Positions 1-7,914 of a stretch of 36,237 nt of DNA are shown here, piece after piece. Positions within the stretch are counted from its first letter, which is position 1. The number at the start of each line of letters is the position of its first letter. Below the pieces are notes generated by a model. That model searched no databases. It saw nothing but the letters and a program-made list of their open reading frames with translations, and had not been told where the DNA came from. Position numbers and translations under genes: made by a program. Source of the stretch: Candidatus Cloacimonas sp. (GTDB taxonomy: Bacteria; Cloacimonadota; Cloacimonadia; Cloacimonadales; Cloacimonadaceae); contig DAONFA010000001.1 in the NCBI GenBank assembly GCA_035403355.1, positions 136,570-172,806 of the forward strand, read 5' to 3'.

Positions 1-175
1 GTGCAGGAGTTACTGGAGCAGGCAAAAAGTACCGGCGGTCGCCGTACCGCCGTTCCTGGAAAATGAAAATGACAGTGCAGGAGTTACTTGAGCAGGCAAA
101 AAGTACCAGCGGTCGCCGTACCGCCGTTCTTGGAAAATGAAAATGACAGTGCAGGAGTTACTGGAGCAGGCAAAA
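1..175 (+). repeat. 74-bp tandem repeat duplicating the prmC 5' end
   Basis: Copies run 1-74 and 75-148, and a third partial copy runs 149-175 into prmC itself. Copies 1 and 2 differ at only three positions (ctg/ctt, ggc/agc, cct/ctt). Each unit carries prmC codons 5-13, a GC-rich hairpin (CGGCGGT/ACCGCCG, 33-52; one pair lost in copy 2), and then the GGAAAATGAAAATG start region. The third copy diverges from the unit after CAAAA at 175, so it is the genuine prmC reading frame and the upstream copies are duplications. The repeat may continue beyond the left edge of the window. The sequence shows the repeat directly; whether it is biological or an assembly edge effect cannot be told here. Confidence 0.95.
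63..140 (+). other. 25-codon mini-ORF created by the tandem repeat, ATGA-coupled to prmC
   Basis: ATG at 63 opens a frame that copies the first 13 residues of PrmC (MKMTVQELLEQAK), then adds STSGRRTAVLGK and stops with TGA at 138-140. That stop overlaps the prmC start ATG at 137 (ATGA). The previous repeat unit, open from position 1, stops the same way at 64-66 over the ATG at 63. Each unit is therefore a short frame translationally coupled to the next. The tail may be the end of the gene originally upstream of prmC, which is an inference. I do not claim a functional peptide. Confidence 0.4.
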
Positions 176-997
176 GAGATAGGGTTAACTGAAAATATTC
201 CTTTTACCGATTTCCGGTTTATAATATCCTTCTATTTGCAGCTTAGTTCCAACGAGATTTTTTTGCATCGGCAGCGCGTTTTAACACCGGACGAAAAGGA
301 AAAGATAAGTATTGCGTTTAAGCGTTTGGCAAAAGGTGAACCGCCTCAATATATAATCGGGAGAGCATATTTTTACGGTTTGGAACTGAAAGTTAATCCT
401 GCAGTGTTAATTCCGCGTTTTGAAACAGAACGCCTGGTAGAGCTAACTTTACAGCGTTTACACGGAACAGAAACTATATTGGATATCGGGACGGGTAGTG
501 GCGCAATTGCCATTGCTTTAAAACAAAATCTTAATTCCCTAAATGTTTTGGCAACCGATATCAGCCCGGAAGCATTAGAAATTGCCAAAGATAATGCAGC
601 AAAATATCAGACAGATATTCATTTTTATCTGGCAGATTGCTTTCCTGCCACAGGGCATACATATTCCGCGATTATTTCCAATCCTCCTTACATCAGCCAG
701 GCGGAATTAGCTGTTTTGGATCAAAGGGTTAGGGAGCAAGAGCCCCGTTTAGCTCTATTAGGAGGAATAGATGGTCTTGAGTTTTATCGGAAATTGTTTC
801 GCTATAGTTCCAGTTATCTTATAGAAAACGGATTTCTGGCTGTGGAGCATAGCGAAACACAAAAGGATGAGCTGATTGCCATAGCCCAAAAAGAGGGCTG
901 GACAAAAATTGAGACCTTCCAGGATTGGAACGCGAGAGATAGATATCTGTTTCTTTATAAAGAAAAAGGAATTACCAATGGAACGCTTTATAATTGA
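137..997 (+). CDS. prmC: Release factor glutamine methyltransferase PrmC (HemK family)
   Basis: Predicted to methylate the Gln of the GGQ motif in release factors RF1/RF2, using S-adenosylmethionine, in the cytoplasm. At 286 residues it has the usual family length. It has an N-terminal helical domain, a LIPRFETE motif near residue 92 (family LIPRPETE, with Phe for Pro here), SAM motif I DIGTGSG at 116-122, and the catalytic NPPY at 182-185. The conserved EPRLALLGG-DGL-FYR block follows. The start at 137 sits in the third copy of the 74-bp repeat and overlaps the preceding mini-ORF by ATGA, which suggests translational coupling. The 3' end overlaps murA by 20 bp. PrmC usually follows prfA; that gene would lie off the left edge. 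Confidence 0.95.
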   Translation: MKMTVQELLEQAKEIGLTENIPFTDFRFIISFYLQLSSNEIFLHRQRVLTPDEKEKISIAFKRLAKGEPPQYIIGRAYFYGLELKVNPAVLIPRFETERLVELTLQRLHGTETILDIGTGSGAIAIALKQNLNSLNVLATDISPEALEIAKDNAAKYQTDIHFYLADCFPATGHTYSAIISNPPYISQAELAVLDQRVREQEPRLALLGGIDGLEFYRKLFRYSSSYLIENGFLAVEHSETQKDELIAIAQKEGWTKIETFQDWNARDRYLFLYKEKGITNGTLYN

Positions 998-2234
998 AGG
1001 AAACCGCGATTTAAAAGGAACAATCTATGTTAGCGGAGCCAAAAATGCAGTTTTACCTGCTATGGCTGCCTGCCTTTTAGCACCGGGAAAATCGGTTTTG
1101 CGTAATGTTCCCGATTTGATAGACATCAAAACGATGTCCCATCTGTTAAGAATTATCGGAGCCCGAGTTGATTTTGAAAACGGCAATATGAGTATTGATT
1201 CGCGGGATGTTTGTTTTTCGGAAGCGCCTTATGAACTGGTTAGTAAAATGCGTGCCTCAATTTATGTTTTGGGACCTCTTTTAGCGCGTTTAAAGGAAGC
1301 TAAAGTTTCTTTTCCCGGTGGCTGTGCTATTGGCACCCGACCCATTGACTTACATTTACAGGCAATGGAAGCATTGGGAGCACACATCTCCGTGGACTTT
1401 GGTTATATAAACGCCCGAACAGACGCTCTTCAAGGCAATGATATTTATTTTTCCAAATCCAGCGTCGGTGCTACAATTAATGCCCTGATGGCTGCAGTTT
1501 TAGCTAAAGGGAAAACAAGAATATTTAATGCTGCGATGGAACCGGAAGTAGATTCCACCGTTGACCTGCTAAATAAAATGGGTGCCAAAATAACAGGCAG
1601 AGAGACAACTACCCTGGAAATTGAAGGAGTGGCAGAACTTTTCCCGGTGGAAATGACAATTATTCCCGATAGAATTGAAGCAGGAACTTTTCTCATCGCT
1701 GGTGCTTTAAGTAATAATCCGGTTACAGTGGCTAATTGTGAACCGGCACATTTAAGTGCGGTCTTGAAAAAATTGCGGGAAGCCGGTTGTGAGATGGAAA
1801 TGGAAGATAAAGCTATAACCGTTATACCGCCTGCTTCTATAAAACCTGTAAATTTAATGACCCTTCCTTATCCGGGCTTTCCTACGGATTTACAAGCCCA
1901 ATTTACCGTCTTAATGTCCCTGGCAGAAGGGGTTAGCTTTATTGAGGATACCATCTTTCCGGAACGCTATATGCACATTGCGGAATTGAATCGTCTGCAG
2001 GCAAATATTAAAATTGATAGAAACATAGCTGCTGTGAGAGGGGTTAAAGAACTTAGCGGAGCGGAAGTTATGGCTACAGATCTGCGAGCAAGCGCAGCTC
2101 TTGTTTTAGCAGGAATGGTAGCAAAGGGAACTACCATCATCTCCAGAATCTATCATATTGACCGCGGCTATGAACAGATAGAAAAAAAACTAAATTCCAT
2201 CGGAGCCAAAATTAACCGCGAGGAAGTTTCTTGA
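978..2234 (+). CDS. murA: UDP-N-acetylglucosamine 1-carboxyvinyltransferase
   Basis: First committed step of peptidoglycan synthesis: transfers enolpyruvate from PEP to UDP-GlcNAc in the cytoplasm. From the ATG at 978 it is 418 residues, the normal MurA length. The N-terminus MERFIIEGNRDLKG fits the family, and an AGGAA-type ribosome site lies just upstream inside prmC. Lys22 (AKNAVLP) and the active-site Cys116 in GGCAIGTRP are present, so this is the fosfomycin-sensitive Cys type rather than the Asp type. PYPGFPTDLQAQ carries the catalytic Asp. A longer frame to 909 is open but would add residues unlike MurA. It overlaps prmC by 20 bp and is probably co-transcribed with it. Confidence 0.97.
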   Translation: MERFIIEGNRDLKGTIYVSGAKNAVLPAMAACLLAPGKSVLRNVPDLIDIKTMSHLLRIIGARVDFENGNMSIDSRDVCFSEAPYELVSKMRASIYVLGPLLARLKEAKVSFPGGCAIGTRPIDLHLQAMEALGAHISVDFGYINARTDALQGNDIYFSKSSVGATINALMAAVLAKGKTRIFNAAMEPEVDSTVDLLNKMGAKITGRETTTLEIEGVAELFPVEMTIIPDRIEAGTFLIAGALSNNPVTVANCEPAHLSAVLKKLREAGCEMEMEDKAITVIPPASIKPVNLMTLPYPGFPTDLQAQFTVLMSLAEGVSFIEDTIFPERYMHIAELNRLQANIKIDRNIAAVRGVKELSGAEVMATDLRASAALVLAGMVAKGTTIISRIYHIDRGYEQIEKKLNSIGAKINREEVS

Positions 2235-2335
2235 GCAATATCCTCTTATAACTAACAGGCATTATTAAAGCGGATATCAATTGCCAATTTTTCCTTTCTC
2301 ACTGCGGATACATTGATGGTATTATTGGTATAACA

Positions 2336-2391
2336 TTCCCATATCGCGATACGGGAACGATACGGGAACGATACGGGAATGATATGGACAC
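2336..2391. repeat. 11-bp iterated/palindromic repeat (CGATACGGGAA x3)
   Basis: TTCCCATATCG at 2336-2346 is the inverted form of CGATACGGGAA, which follows at 2347-2357. That 11-mer is then repeated head-to-tail at 2358-2368 and 2369-2379, with a degenerate fourth unit TGATATGG. The same 11-mer builds the 42-bp palindromes at 24538-24579 and 35883-35924. There two inverted units face two direct units; here the arrangement is one inverted and three direct. It is a rearranged member of the same family. Confidence 0.9.
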
Positions 2392-2608
2392 GATCCAAGA
2401 AGTAAGAAGGAAGGTTAAACAAGGCAAATAGGGGAGTTCAGGTTAAATGAAATCAATTTCTGAAGGAAGTTCTCACTGTCCCTCAAGATATTATATAACA
2501 AGAGAATATCCTTACTACTACGCAGTTAGAAAACAGCAATAACCTCTGTTTCGTTACCTTTAAGCAAATAATCGGCAAAAGCAGCTGAATCTGAATGCTC
2601 ATAAACGG

Positions 2609-2675
2609 CAGGAGTCCTTACTGCCAAAAATGTATGTGCGCAAGGGAAAAATTATTTCAGCAGTAACGACTCCTG
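2609..2675. repeat. 65-bp hairpin repeat, copy 1
   Basis: CAGGAGTCCTTACTGC (2609-2624) pairs with GCAGTAACGACTCCTG (2660-2675) at 15 of 16 positions around a loop of about 35 nt. A second copy of the whole block lies at 35078-35141 in the same orientation, sharing ACTGCC, the GGGAAA loop segment and TTTCAGCAGTRACGA. One copy is 3' of a gene and the other is between divergent starts, so it is not simply a terminator. Confidence 0.75.
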
Positions 2676-2735
2676 ACCTGTTGTTCGTTTATTTAGACCG
2701 GTGAGAACAGTAATCCACACCCGATTGATATTATT

Positions 2736-5700
2736 TCATTTCATCAATACCATTTTGCGGATCCGGGTATCTTTTTCATTACTTACACTATAAAAATAGA
2801 TACCATTGCCAACTTGCTTATCCGATTCATCGGTTCCGTTCCACACATAGTGGTGTTGCCCTTTTGGCAGAGCGCCATTATAAAGGGTTTTAACCAATTG
2901 TCCTTTGATATTATAGATTTTTAGCTTTAAGGAAGGGGTATTATCCTTCAAAGTAAAGCTGATAGTTGTTTCAGGATTGAAGGGATTAGGATAGTTTTGC
3001 TGCACGCTCAAACTCTGTAAAGACGGTGCTGAATTATCGCTAACGGCATTTGTCCCGCTTACTTTTTGAGCATAAAGACCCAAAATTTCGGTTTTACCGC
3101 TGGAGCGTCCATCCGCCCAAATAATGTAAGCGTGATCGTTCAAAATGGCATTTTTAGGTTGATATTGCGATCTTACTGCATTACAAAGAATCTCTCCATT
3201 GCCGTCTCCCATCATTTGTCCATCGTGGCTGATATATCTGTAATAAAGGTCATTTTCAGTGCCAAAGTAATCAGTCCAGGAAATGATATAGTTATTATCG
3301 GGGAAACTGGAAAGGGATAAATATTGTTGAGTTGAATCCTTTTGGACAACATAGTAACCGCCATTCCCCCATAACGGTTCACCCGGGAAGGAATATTTTT
3401 GTGCCATAATATCTTGCATTCCGGCTATGTTTTCACACCAGGCATAAGTAATTCCGCTACTATTAACGGCAATGGAGGCCTGTTCCTGTTCGCGTTGATT
3501 ATCTGCCAGGTTTACACCCAAAGGATCCCATAAACGGGTTCCATTTTCCGAGATATGCTGTCCCCAGTAATTAATCAGAAAATCTTGTCTTAAGTCCCTC
3601 CACATCACAAAGATGCCTTCGGGAGTGAGAGCTGCCTCAGGATACATTTGTTTGGTGTCATAATCATTATAAGTAGATGCCTGTAAACCTTCATCAGTCC
3701 ATCCATCCAGTGCAGAACCATCTTCTGCAACCCTTTTAACCCATATTGTTCGGGAATCCACATTGGGATTGATTCTTTCCCAAACATAATAATTCTTTGC
3801 CAAACCGTATAGAGTGCATTCATTATTCAAATTACCCTGGGGAAGAAAGGAAATTAAAACACCATCGGGTCCCCACATTTTTTGGTTGTTATAAATCCGC
3901 TGTCCATAGATATAGTAAAAGAAATTAGTGCCTAATGGCTGATAATCAGACCAGCCAAAATAGAAAGAACCGTTATAATAGCTGACAAAAGGGTCTTTCT
4001 GACGGATAGAAACACTATTGGTTAGTTTTATGCCAAAATCTCCCCATAACCTTTGTCCGTCAGCGCTAATAAGCTGAGCATAAACATTGGGGTCGCTACC
4101 TCGGGTATCTTCCCAAATAATAGCTATTTGATCATCAGGGGTAACAACAGCATTAGGGGTTAATTGATATCCCGCTACAGATTCGGTTACAGGTCTTCCA
4201 TTGGGCTCTAAATCTACAGTTCCGTCAGGATTAAGAAACTGGTAAAAAATGCGATAGCCGTCATTGGCAAAACGCGTATCCTGCCAAATAATAACAACAT
4301 CCGAACTGCGTTTTAAAATGAGGTAGTTTTTCAAAGGAGTATCACCACTCAATCCCCAAAAGACCTGAATTCCATTTTCCGCTAAAAGAGGAGTGCCTGC
4401 ATAAGTGAGTGCCTGATAATAGATGCCAACGCTACCATTGCGAATATCCATCCAATTGATAAAGATGGTATTATTGCTGATTTTAACTAAACTGCCGTTC
4501 TGTTGATTGGGAGCAGTGCAAATCGGTTTTCCGTTGGCTTCCCATAAAGAAACACCTGCAGCAGAAAGATGCTGAGCATATATATCATCGTTAGGTGCAT
4601 TGCCATTGCGTAAATCATCCCAAACCACAAAACAGCCGCCATCATTATCAGGAACCATCCGTGGACCTATTTGCGCATATTCTGCAGTGCATAAAGGAAT
4701 TCCTGCAGCATTCCAAAGTTTAATACCTGCCGCTGAAACTTTTTGAGCAAAAAGATCAGCATTCTGAGTATCAAAACGATGATCTTCCCAAATAATGATT
4801 GCTCCGTTATCGGAAGTTTTCACAATGCGAGGATTCAATTGCGGTCTTGCCAAACTATCCTGCTCACTGTAAATTATCAAATAATCGCCCCAAAGCAAGT
4901 CCCCTGCCAAATTGATTTTCTGAGCCATAATATCAGGATCGTTAAAGCGTTTATCCTGCCAAGTAAAAACAAATTCGCCTCCGGTTAAGGCAGCCATTCT
5001 AATTTCAGCTTGACTTCCCGGCGCATTGCTGATTGCTACGGCATTGGGCCATAACATTGTGCCGCTGGCATTAAAACGCTTTACATAAAGATCATCGTTA
5101 TCAGCATAAGTATGCGTGTAGGCAATAATCATCCCTCCCTGTCCATCAGGAAGCATTGTATTTTGTATTTCATCGCCTAAGCCATCAGCAACGGGAATTC
5201 CATCTATCGTCCATAAAGCACTTCCACTTGCAGAAAGATGCTGACTGAAAAGGTCTTTACTGGGATGACGACTATCAACCCAAACAATATAAACTCCGCC
5301 TTCATTATCCGGCTCCATATTGAGGGAAATCTGCATTCCCCAAAGCGTGCAAACTGGAACTCCACCCGCCTGCCAGAGCAAATTTCCCTGCTCGTCTATC
5401 TTCTGAGCAAAAACATCACCATCCAAATCAAGCGAGAAATCTATCCAGGCAATAACATAATTATTATCACTGGTTCTGGTGATAACAGGATCTTCCTGGC
5501 GATCCACTTTGCCATCTATCAAAACCGGTTCTCCCCAAACTAAATTTCCGGAACTATCAACTTTCTGTGCCCAAAGGTCTCGTTGAACCAATTTTGTATC
5601 TGACCAAACATAAATTGCACCGCCATCAGTGGTCTCTGTCCCGGTGCGAAACCATTCAATATTAACTCCTTGACGAATAGCTACCTCTTCAGTCCATTCC

Positions 5701-5762
5701 AAGGTAGCAAAAAGCCCTATAACCATAAGGGCAAAACAAAGCGCTATCGCTATCTTCTTCAT
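2736..5762 (-). CDS. Large secreted protein with W-x-D-x-R repeats and FlgD-like/T9SS-type C-terminal domain
   Basis: 1008 residues with an N-terminal signal peptide (MKKIAIALCFALMVIGLFA). The body is about 13 repeats of 55-65 residues built around a W-x-D-x-R core (examples VVWDDLRN, IIWEDTRG, IIWQDTRF, INWMDIRN, IIWADGRS), each followed by a D-I-Y-A-Q...G-x-x-L-W segment. This suggests one or two beta-propeller-like solenoids. The last 90 or so residues start at QNYPNPFNPET and end GIYFYSVSNEKD...KMVLMK, the FlgD Ig-like / type IX-secretion sorting type found in FCB bacteria. It is probably exported and anchored at the cell surface. An AAGGAG site lies 7 bp before the ATG. Its ligand or substrate is unknown. 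It stands alone, divergent from prs. Confidence 0.85.
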   Translation of the reverse strand: MKKIAIALCFALMVIGLFATLEWTEEVAIRQGVNIEWFRTGTETTDGGAIYVWSDTKLVQRDLWAQKVDSSGNLVWGEPVLIDGKVDRQEDPVITRTSDNNYVIAWIDFSLDLDGDVFAQKIDEQGNLLWQAGGVPVCTLWGMQISLNMEPDNEGGVYIVWVDSRHPSKDLFSQHLSASGSALWTIDGIPVADGLGDEIQNTMLPDGQGGMIIAYTHTYADNDDLYVKRFNASGTMLWPNAVAISNAPGSQAEIRMAALTGGEFVFTWQDKRFNDPDIMAQKINLAGDLLWGDYLIIYSEQDSLARPQLNPRIVKTSDNGAIIIWEDHRFDTQNADLFAQKVSAAGIKLWNAAGIPLCTAEYAQIGPRMVPDNDGGCFVVWDDLRNGNAPNDDIYAQHLSAAGVSLWEANGKPICTAPNQQNGSLVKISNNTIFINWMDIRNGSVGIYYQALTYAGTPLLAENGIQVFWGLSGDTPLKNYLILKRSSDVVIIWQDTRFANDGYRIFYQFLNPDGTVDLEPNGRPVTESVAGYQLTPNAVVTPDDQIAIIWEDTRGSDPNVYAQLISADGQRLWGDFGIKLTNSVSIRQKDPFVSYYNGSFYFGWSDYQPLGTNFFYYIYGQRIYNNQKMWGPDGVLISFLPQGNLNNECTLYGLAKNYYVWERINPNVDSRTIWVKRVAEDGSALDGWTDEGLQASTYNDYDTKQMYPEAALTPEGIFVMWRDLRQDFLINYWGQHISENGTRLWDPLGVNLADNQREQEQASIAVNSSGITYAWCENIAGMQDIMAQKYSFPGEPLWGNGGYYVVQKDSTQQYLSLSSFPDNNYIISWTDYFGTENDLYYRYISHDGQMMGDGNGEILCNAVRSQYQPKNAILNDHAYIIWADGRSSGKTEILGLYAQKVSGTNAVSDNSAPSLQSLSVQQNYPNPFNPETTISFTLKDNTPSLKLKIYNIKGQLVKTLYNGALPKGQHHYVWNGTDESDKQVGNGIYFYSVSNEKDTRIRKMVLMK

Positions 5763-6324
5763 TCATATCTCCTTCTGTAATAAAAAAACTAACTTTACAT
5801 TGCTGCTTTTTTCCTCTGCAGGAATAACAAGCAAATACAACATTACTACGCCTATACTATGACTACAGTTTTTTGCTAAATAATACTATTTGCCTGTCCG
5901 CTAAATAAAAATCATTAAACTACTATTCAATATATGCAAGATTTCTTCCAAACAAGCGGTTATTGCAGTTTGGGTTTTATAGCCGCTGTTCTAAGATAAG
6001 CATACTTTATTGCTTTGGAGAGAACTATTCCTGTTTTGTAAACGCAGGAATGGCAAAGGGAAAAGGGTTGCGAAATAAGCTTTGACAAAATGCGCTGGTA
6101 TAAAAAAATGGTTAAACTTGCCTGAAAAGATTGGTAAAAAGCGATGTAAAATACAGATAAAAGGTTAGTTGATAAAGGCATTAAGAGGTAAGAGTGGAGT
6201 TATTTTTCAGGTTATTTAAAAGAGATTTTATCAGATTAGAGGTTATGGTAAGTGCATAGCCGAATAGGATATGCAGAAAGAGGAAAATTAACTGGAACAA
6301 GCAATAAAAAGAGAAGAAAATAAA
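5763..6324. other. Divergent intergenic region upstream of prs and the secreted-protein gene
   Basis: About 560 bp with no credible gene. It must hold both divergent promoters. A candidate extended -10 (TGGTATAAA, 6096-6104) faces prs and would leave a leader of about 210 nt, but no well-spaced -35 was found; the TTGACA at 6082 is only 11 bp away. A small hairpin ATTCCTG/CAGGAAT lies at 6027-6051. A 73-codon minus frame at 5960-6181 has no family features and is probably not a gene. Confidence 0.45.
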
Positions 6325-7272
6325 GTGTTTTCTAAGCTAATATTATTAACGGGAAATGCAAATCGTCCTTTGGCAGAAGAGGTTTCCCGCCATGCGGGAA
6401 TTCCCTTGGCGGATATTGATTTATTTAAGTTTTCCAATGACGAATCTTTTGTAAGGATCAATGACAATGTTCGCGGAGCTGATGTTTTTGTTATTCAGCC
6501 GACTTGTTATCCTGTAAATGATAATTTAATGGACCTGTTGATTATTATAGATGCGTTGAAAAGAGCTTCGGCACAGCGGATAAATTGTGTTATTCCCTAT
6601 TATGCTTATGCGCGTTCCGATAAGAAAGATCAACCGCGGGTACCTATTACGGCAAAATTGGTTGCAGATTTGATTACGATTGCAGGAGCGCAAAGAGTTA
6701 TTACTGTAGATTTGCATGCAGATCAGATTCAGGGTTTTTTCAATATCCCTGTGGATCATCTTTATGCTATACCTACATTTGCCCGCTATTTTAAAAGCAT
6801 TATGCCGATGGATGATATTGTTGTTGTTTCACCCGATTCCGGAGGAGCAAATAGAGCAAGAGCTTTGGCAAAACGCTTGAATTGTTCTCTGGCTATTGGT
6901 GATAAACGCAGAAGCGGAAATGAAGATAGAACCGAACTCTTAAATATTATTGGCGAAGTTAATAATAAAACGGCTATTTTGTTTGATGATATAATAGACA
7001 CAGGCGGAAGTTTGATTAAGGTGGCTAATGCTTTAGTAGATAAGGGAGTTAAGAAAATCTATGCTGCTTGCACGCATGGCGTTTTAAGTAGCAATGCTAT
7101 CTCCGATCTGGAAGCATCCCCGATTGAAAAACTTTTTATAACTAATACCATTCCTCTTTCAGAAGAGAAACGGCGCTGCGAAAAAATAGTGCAATTGTCT
7201 ATTGCCGAAATGCTGGCAATAGCAATTAAGAAAGTTCATCTGGAAGAATCAATAAGTGTTTTATTTAGATAA
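6325..7272 (+). CDS. prs: Ribose-phosphate pyrophosphokinase (PRPP synthetase)
   Basis: Makes PRPP from ribose 5-phosphate and ATP for nucleotide, His and Trp synthesis. At 315 residues it has the class I length. The start is GTG at 6325; the N-terminus (ILLTGNANRPLAEEV) matches the family SGNANxxLA register and no ATG is nearby. Family landmarks are VNDNLMDLLIIIDALKRA, the PYYAYARSDKK ATP-binding flexible region, DLHADQIQGFF, the VVSPDSGGANRARALAKRL ribose-phosphate segment, and the PRPP loop DDIIDTGG. It is first in a long co-directional run of translation genes. The ribosome site is weak (AGAGAAG), so expression may depend on the long leader. Confidence 0.96.
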   Translation: MFSKLILLTGNANRPLAEEVSRHAGIPLADIDLFKFSNDESFVRINDNVRGADVFVIQPTCYPVNDNLMDLLIIIDALKRASAQRINCVIPYYAYARSDKKDQPRVPITAKLVADLITIAGAQRVITVDLHADQIQGFFNIPVDHLYAIPTFARYFKSIMPMDDIVVVSPDSGGANRARALAKRLNCSLAIGDKRRSGNEDRTELLNIIGEVNNKTAILFDDIIDTGGSLIKVANALVDKGVKKIYAACTHGVLSSNAISDLEASPIEKLFITNTIPLSEEKRRCEKIVQLSIAEMLAIAIKKVHLEESISVLFR

Positions 7273-7287
7273 TATATGGAGGAATAA

Positions 7288-7905
7288 ATGATATTTAACC
7301 TGAAAGCTACCCCCCGGAAAACAGTAAAAAAGTCCGATTTGCATAATCTTAGAGCAGAAGGATTGATACCTGCCGTATTATACGGACCGCAAATGGAAAG
7401 TATAGCTGTAAGCATTTCTAAAAGCGAATTTACGCAAATGTATAAAAAAAGCTTTGCAGAAGTAAGTTTTTGGGATATTGAGCTAAATGGAAAACAGTAT
7501 CATACTATTTTGAAAGACAAACAGATGCATCCTGTTTCCAGAGATATGTTGCATCTTGATTTTATGACTGTTTCCGCAGAAGCGATTATTGAAGTGGAAG
7601 TTCCGATTACAGTTACCGGCGAACCAATTGGTGTGAAAGAAGGCGGAATGATGGAAATCGTGCAACGCCATATTAAGATTGCCTGTAAAGCGAATGAAAT
7701 TCCGGAAGATTTAACTTTGGATGTAAGTAATTTGAAGATGGGTGATTCTCTGCACATTCGTGATTTAAAGCAAGGTAACTGGCAAGTGAAAGAACACGGA
7801 GATGTTACTTTGGTAACGATTCACACTCCGAAAGCCGAAGAGAAGACACAAACAGCTGCAGCTCCAACTGCTGAGGAACAAACAACTTCCGAATCCGAAA
7901 AATAA
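7288..7905 (+). CDS. rplY: 50S ribosomal protein L25/general stress protein Ctc
   Basis: 205 residues: the two-domain Ctc/TL5 form. An N-terminal 5S rRNA-binding L25 domain (about residues 1-90, with GLIPAVLYGP near residue 27) is followed by the TL5 beta domain (PITVTGEPIGVKEGG...). The last 20 or so residues are Ala/Glu/Thr-rich and probably disordered. It binds 5S rRNA in the large subunit. GGAGG precedes the ATG at 7288 by 6 bp. It lies 15 bp after prs and 9 bp before pth; the order prs-rplY-pth is a widespread bacterial arrangement, which supports the call. Confidence 0.95.
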   Translation: MIFNLKATPRKTVKKSDLHNLRAEGLIPAVLYGPQMESIAVSISKSEFTQMYKKSFAEVSFWDIELNGKQYHTILKDKQMHPVSRDMLHLDFMTVSAEAIIEVEVPITVTGEPIGVKEGGMMEIVQRHIKIACKANEIPEDLTLDVSNLKMGDSLHIRDLKQGNWQVKEHGDVTLVTIHTPKAEEKTQTAAAPTAEEQTTSESEK

Positions 7906-7914
7906 TGCTGACCG

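Larger units (their letters stand above)
2235..2735. other. Intergenic gap holding two repeat elements
   Basis: About 500 bp lie between the convergent ends of murA (+) and the large secreted-protein gene (-). No convincing coding frame was seen. It holds an 11-mer palindromic repeat (2336-2391) and a 16-bp-stem hairpin repeat (2609-2675). The stretch 2488-2545 (AAGAGAATATCC...CTCTGTT) weakly resembles the reverse complement of 29630-29665, which may be another dispersed repeat. No clear U-tract terminator was seen. Confidence 0.6.

Noticed and set aside
909..977. Longer murA start
   Set aside because: The extra residues lie inside prmC and are unlike MurA; ATG 978 has a ribosome site and gives the family length.
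5960..6181. 73-codon minus-strand frame upstream of prs
   Set aside because: No recognisable features; the region more likely holds promoters.
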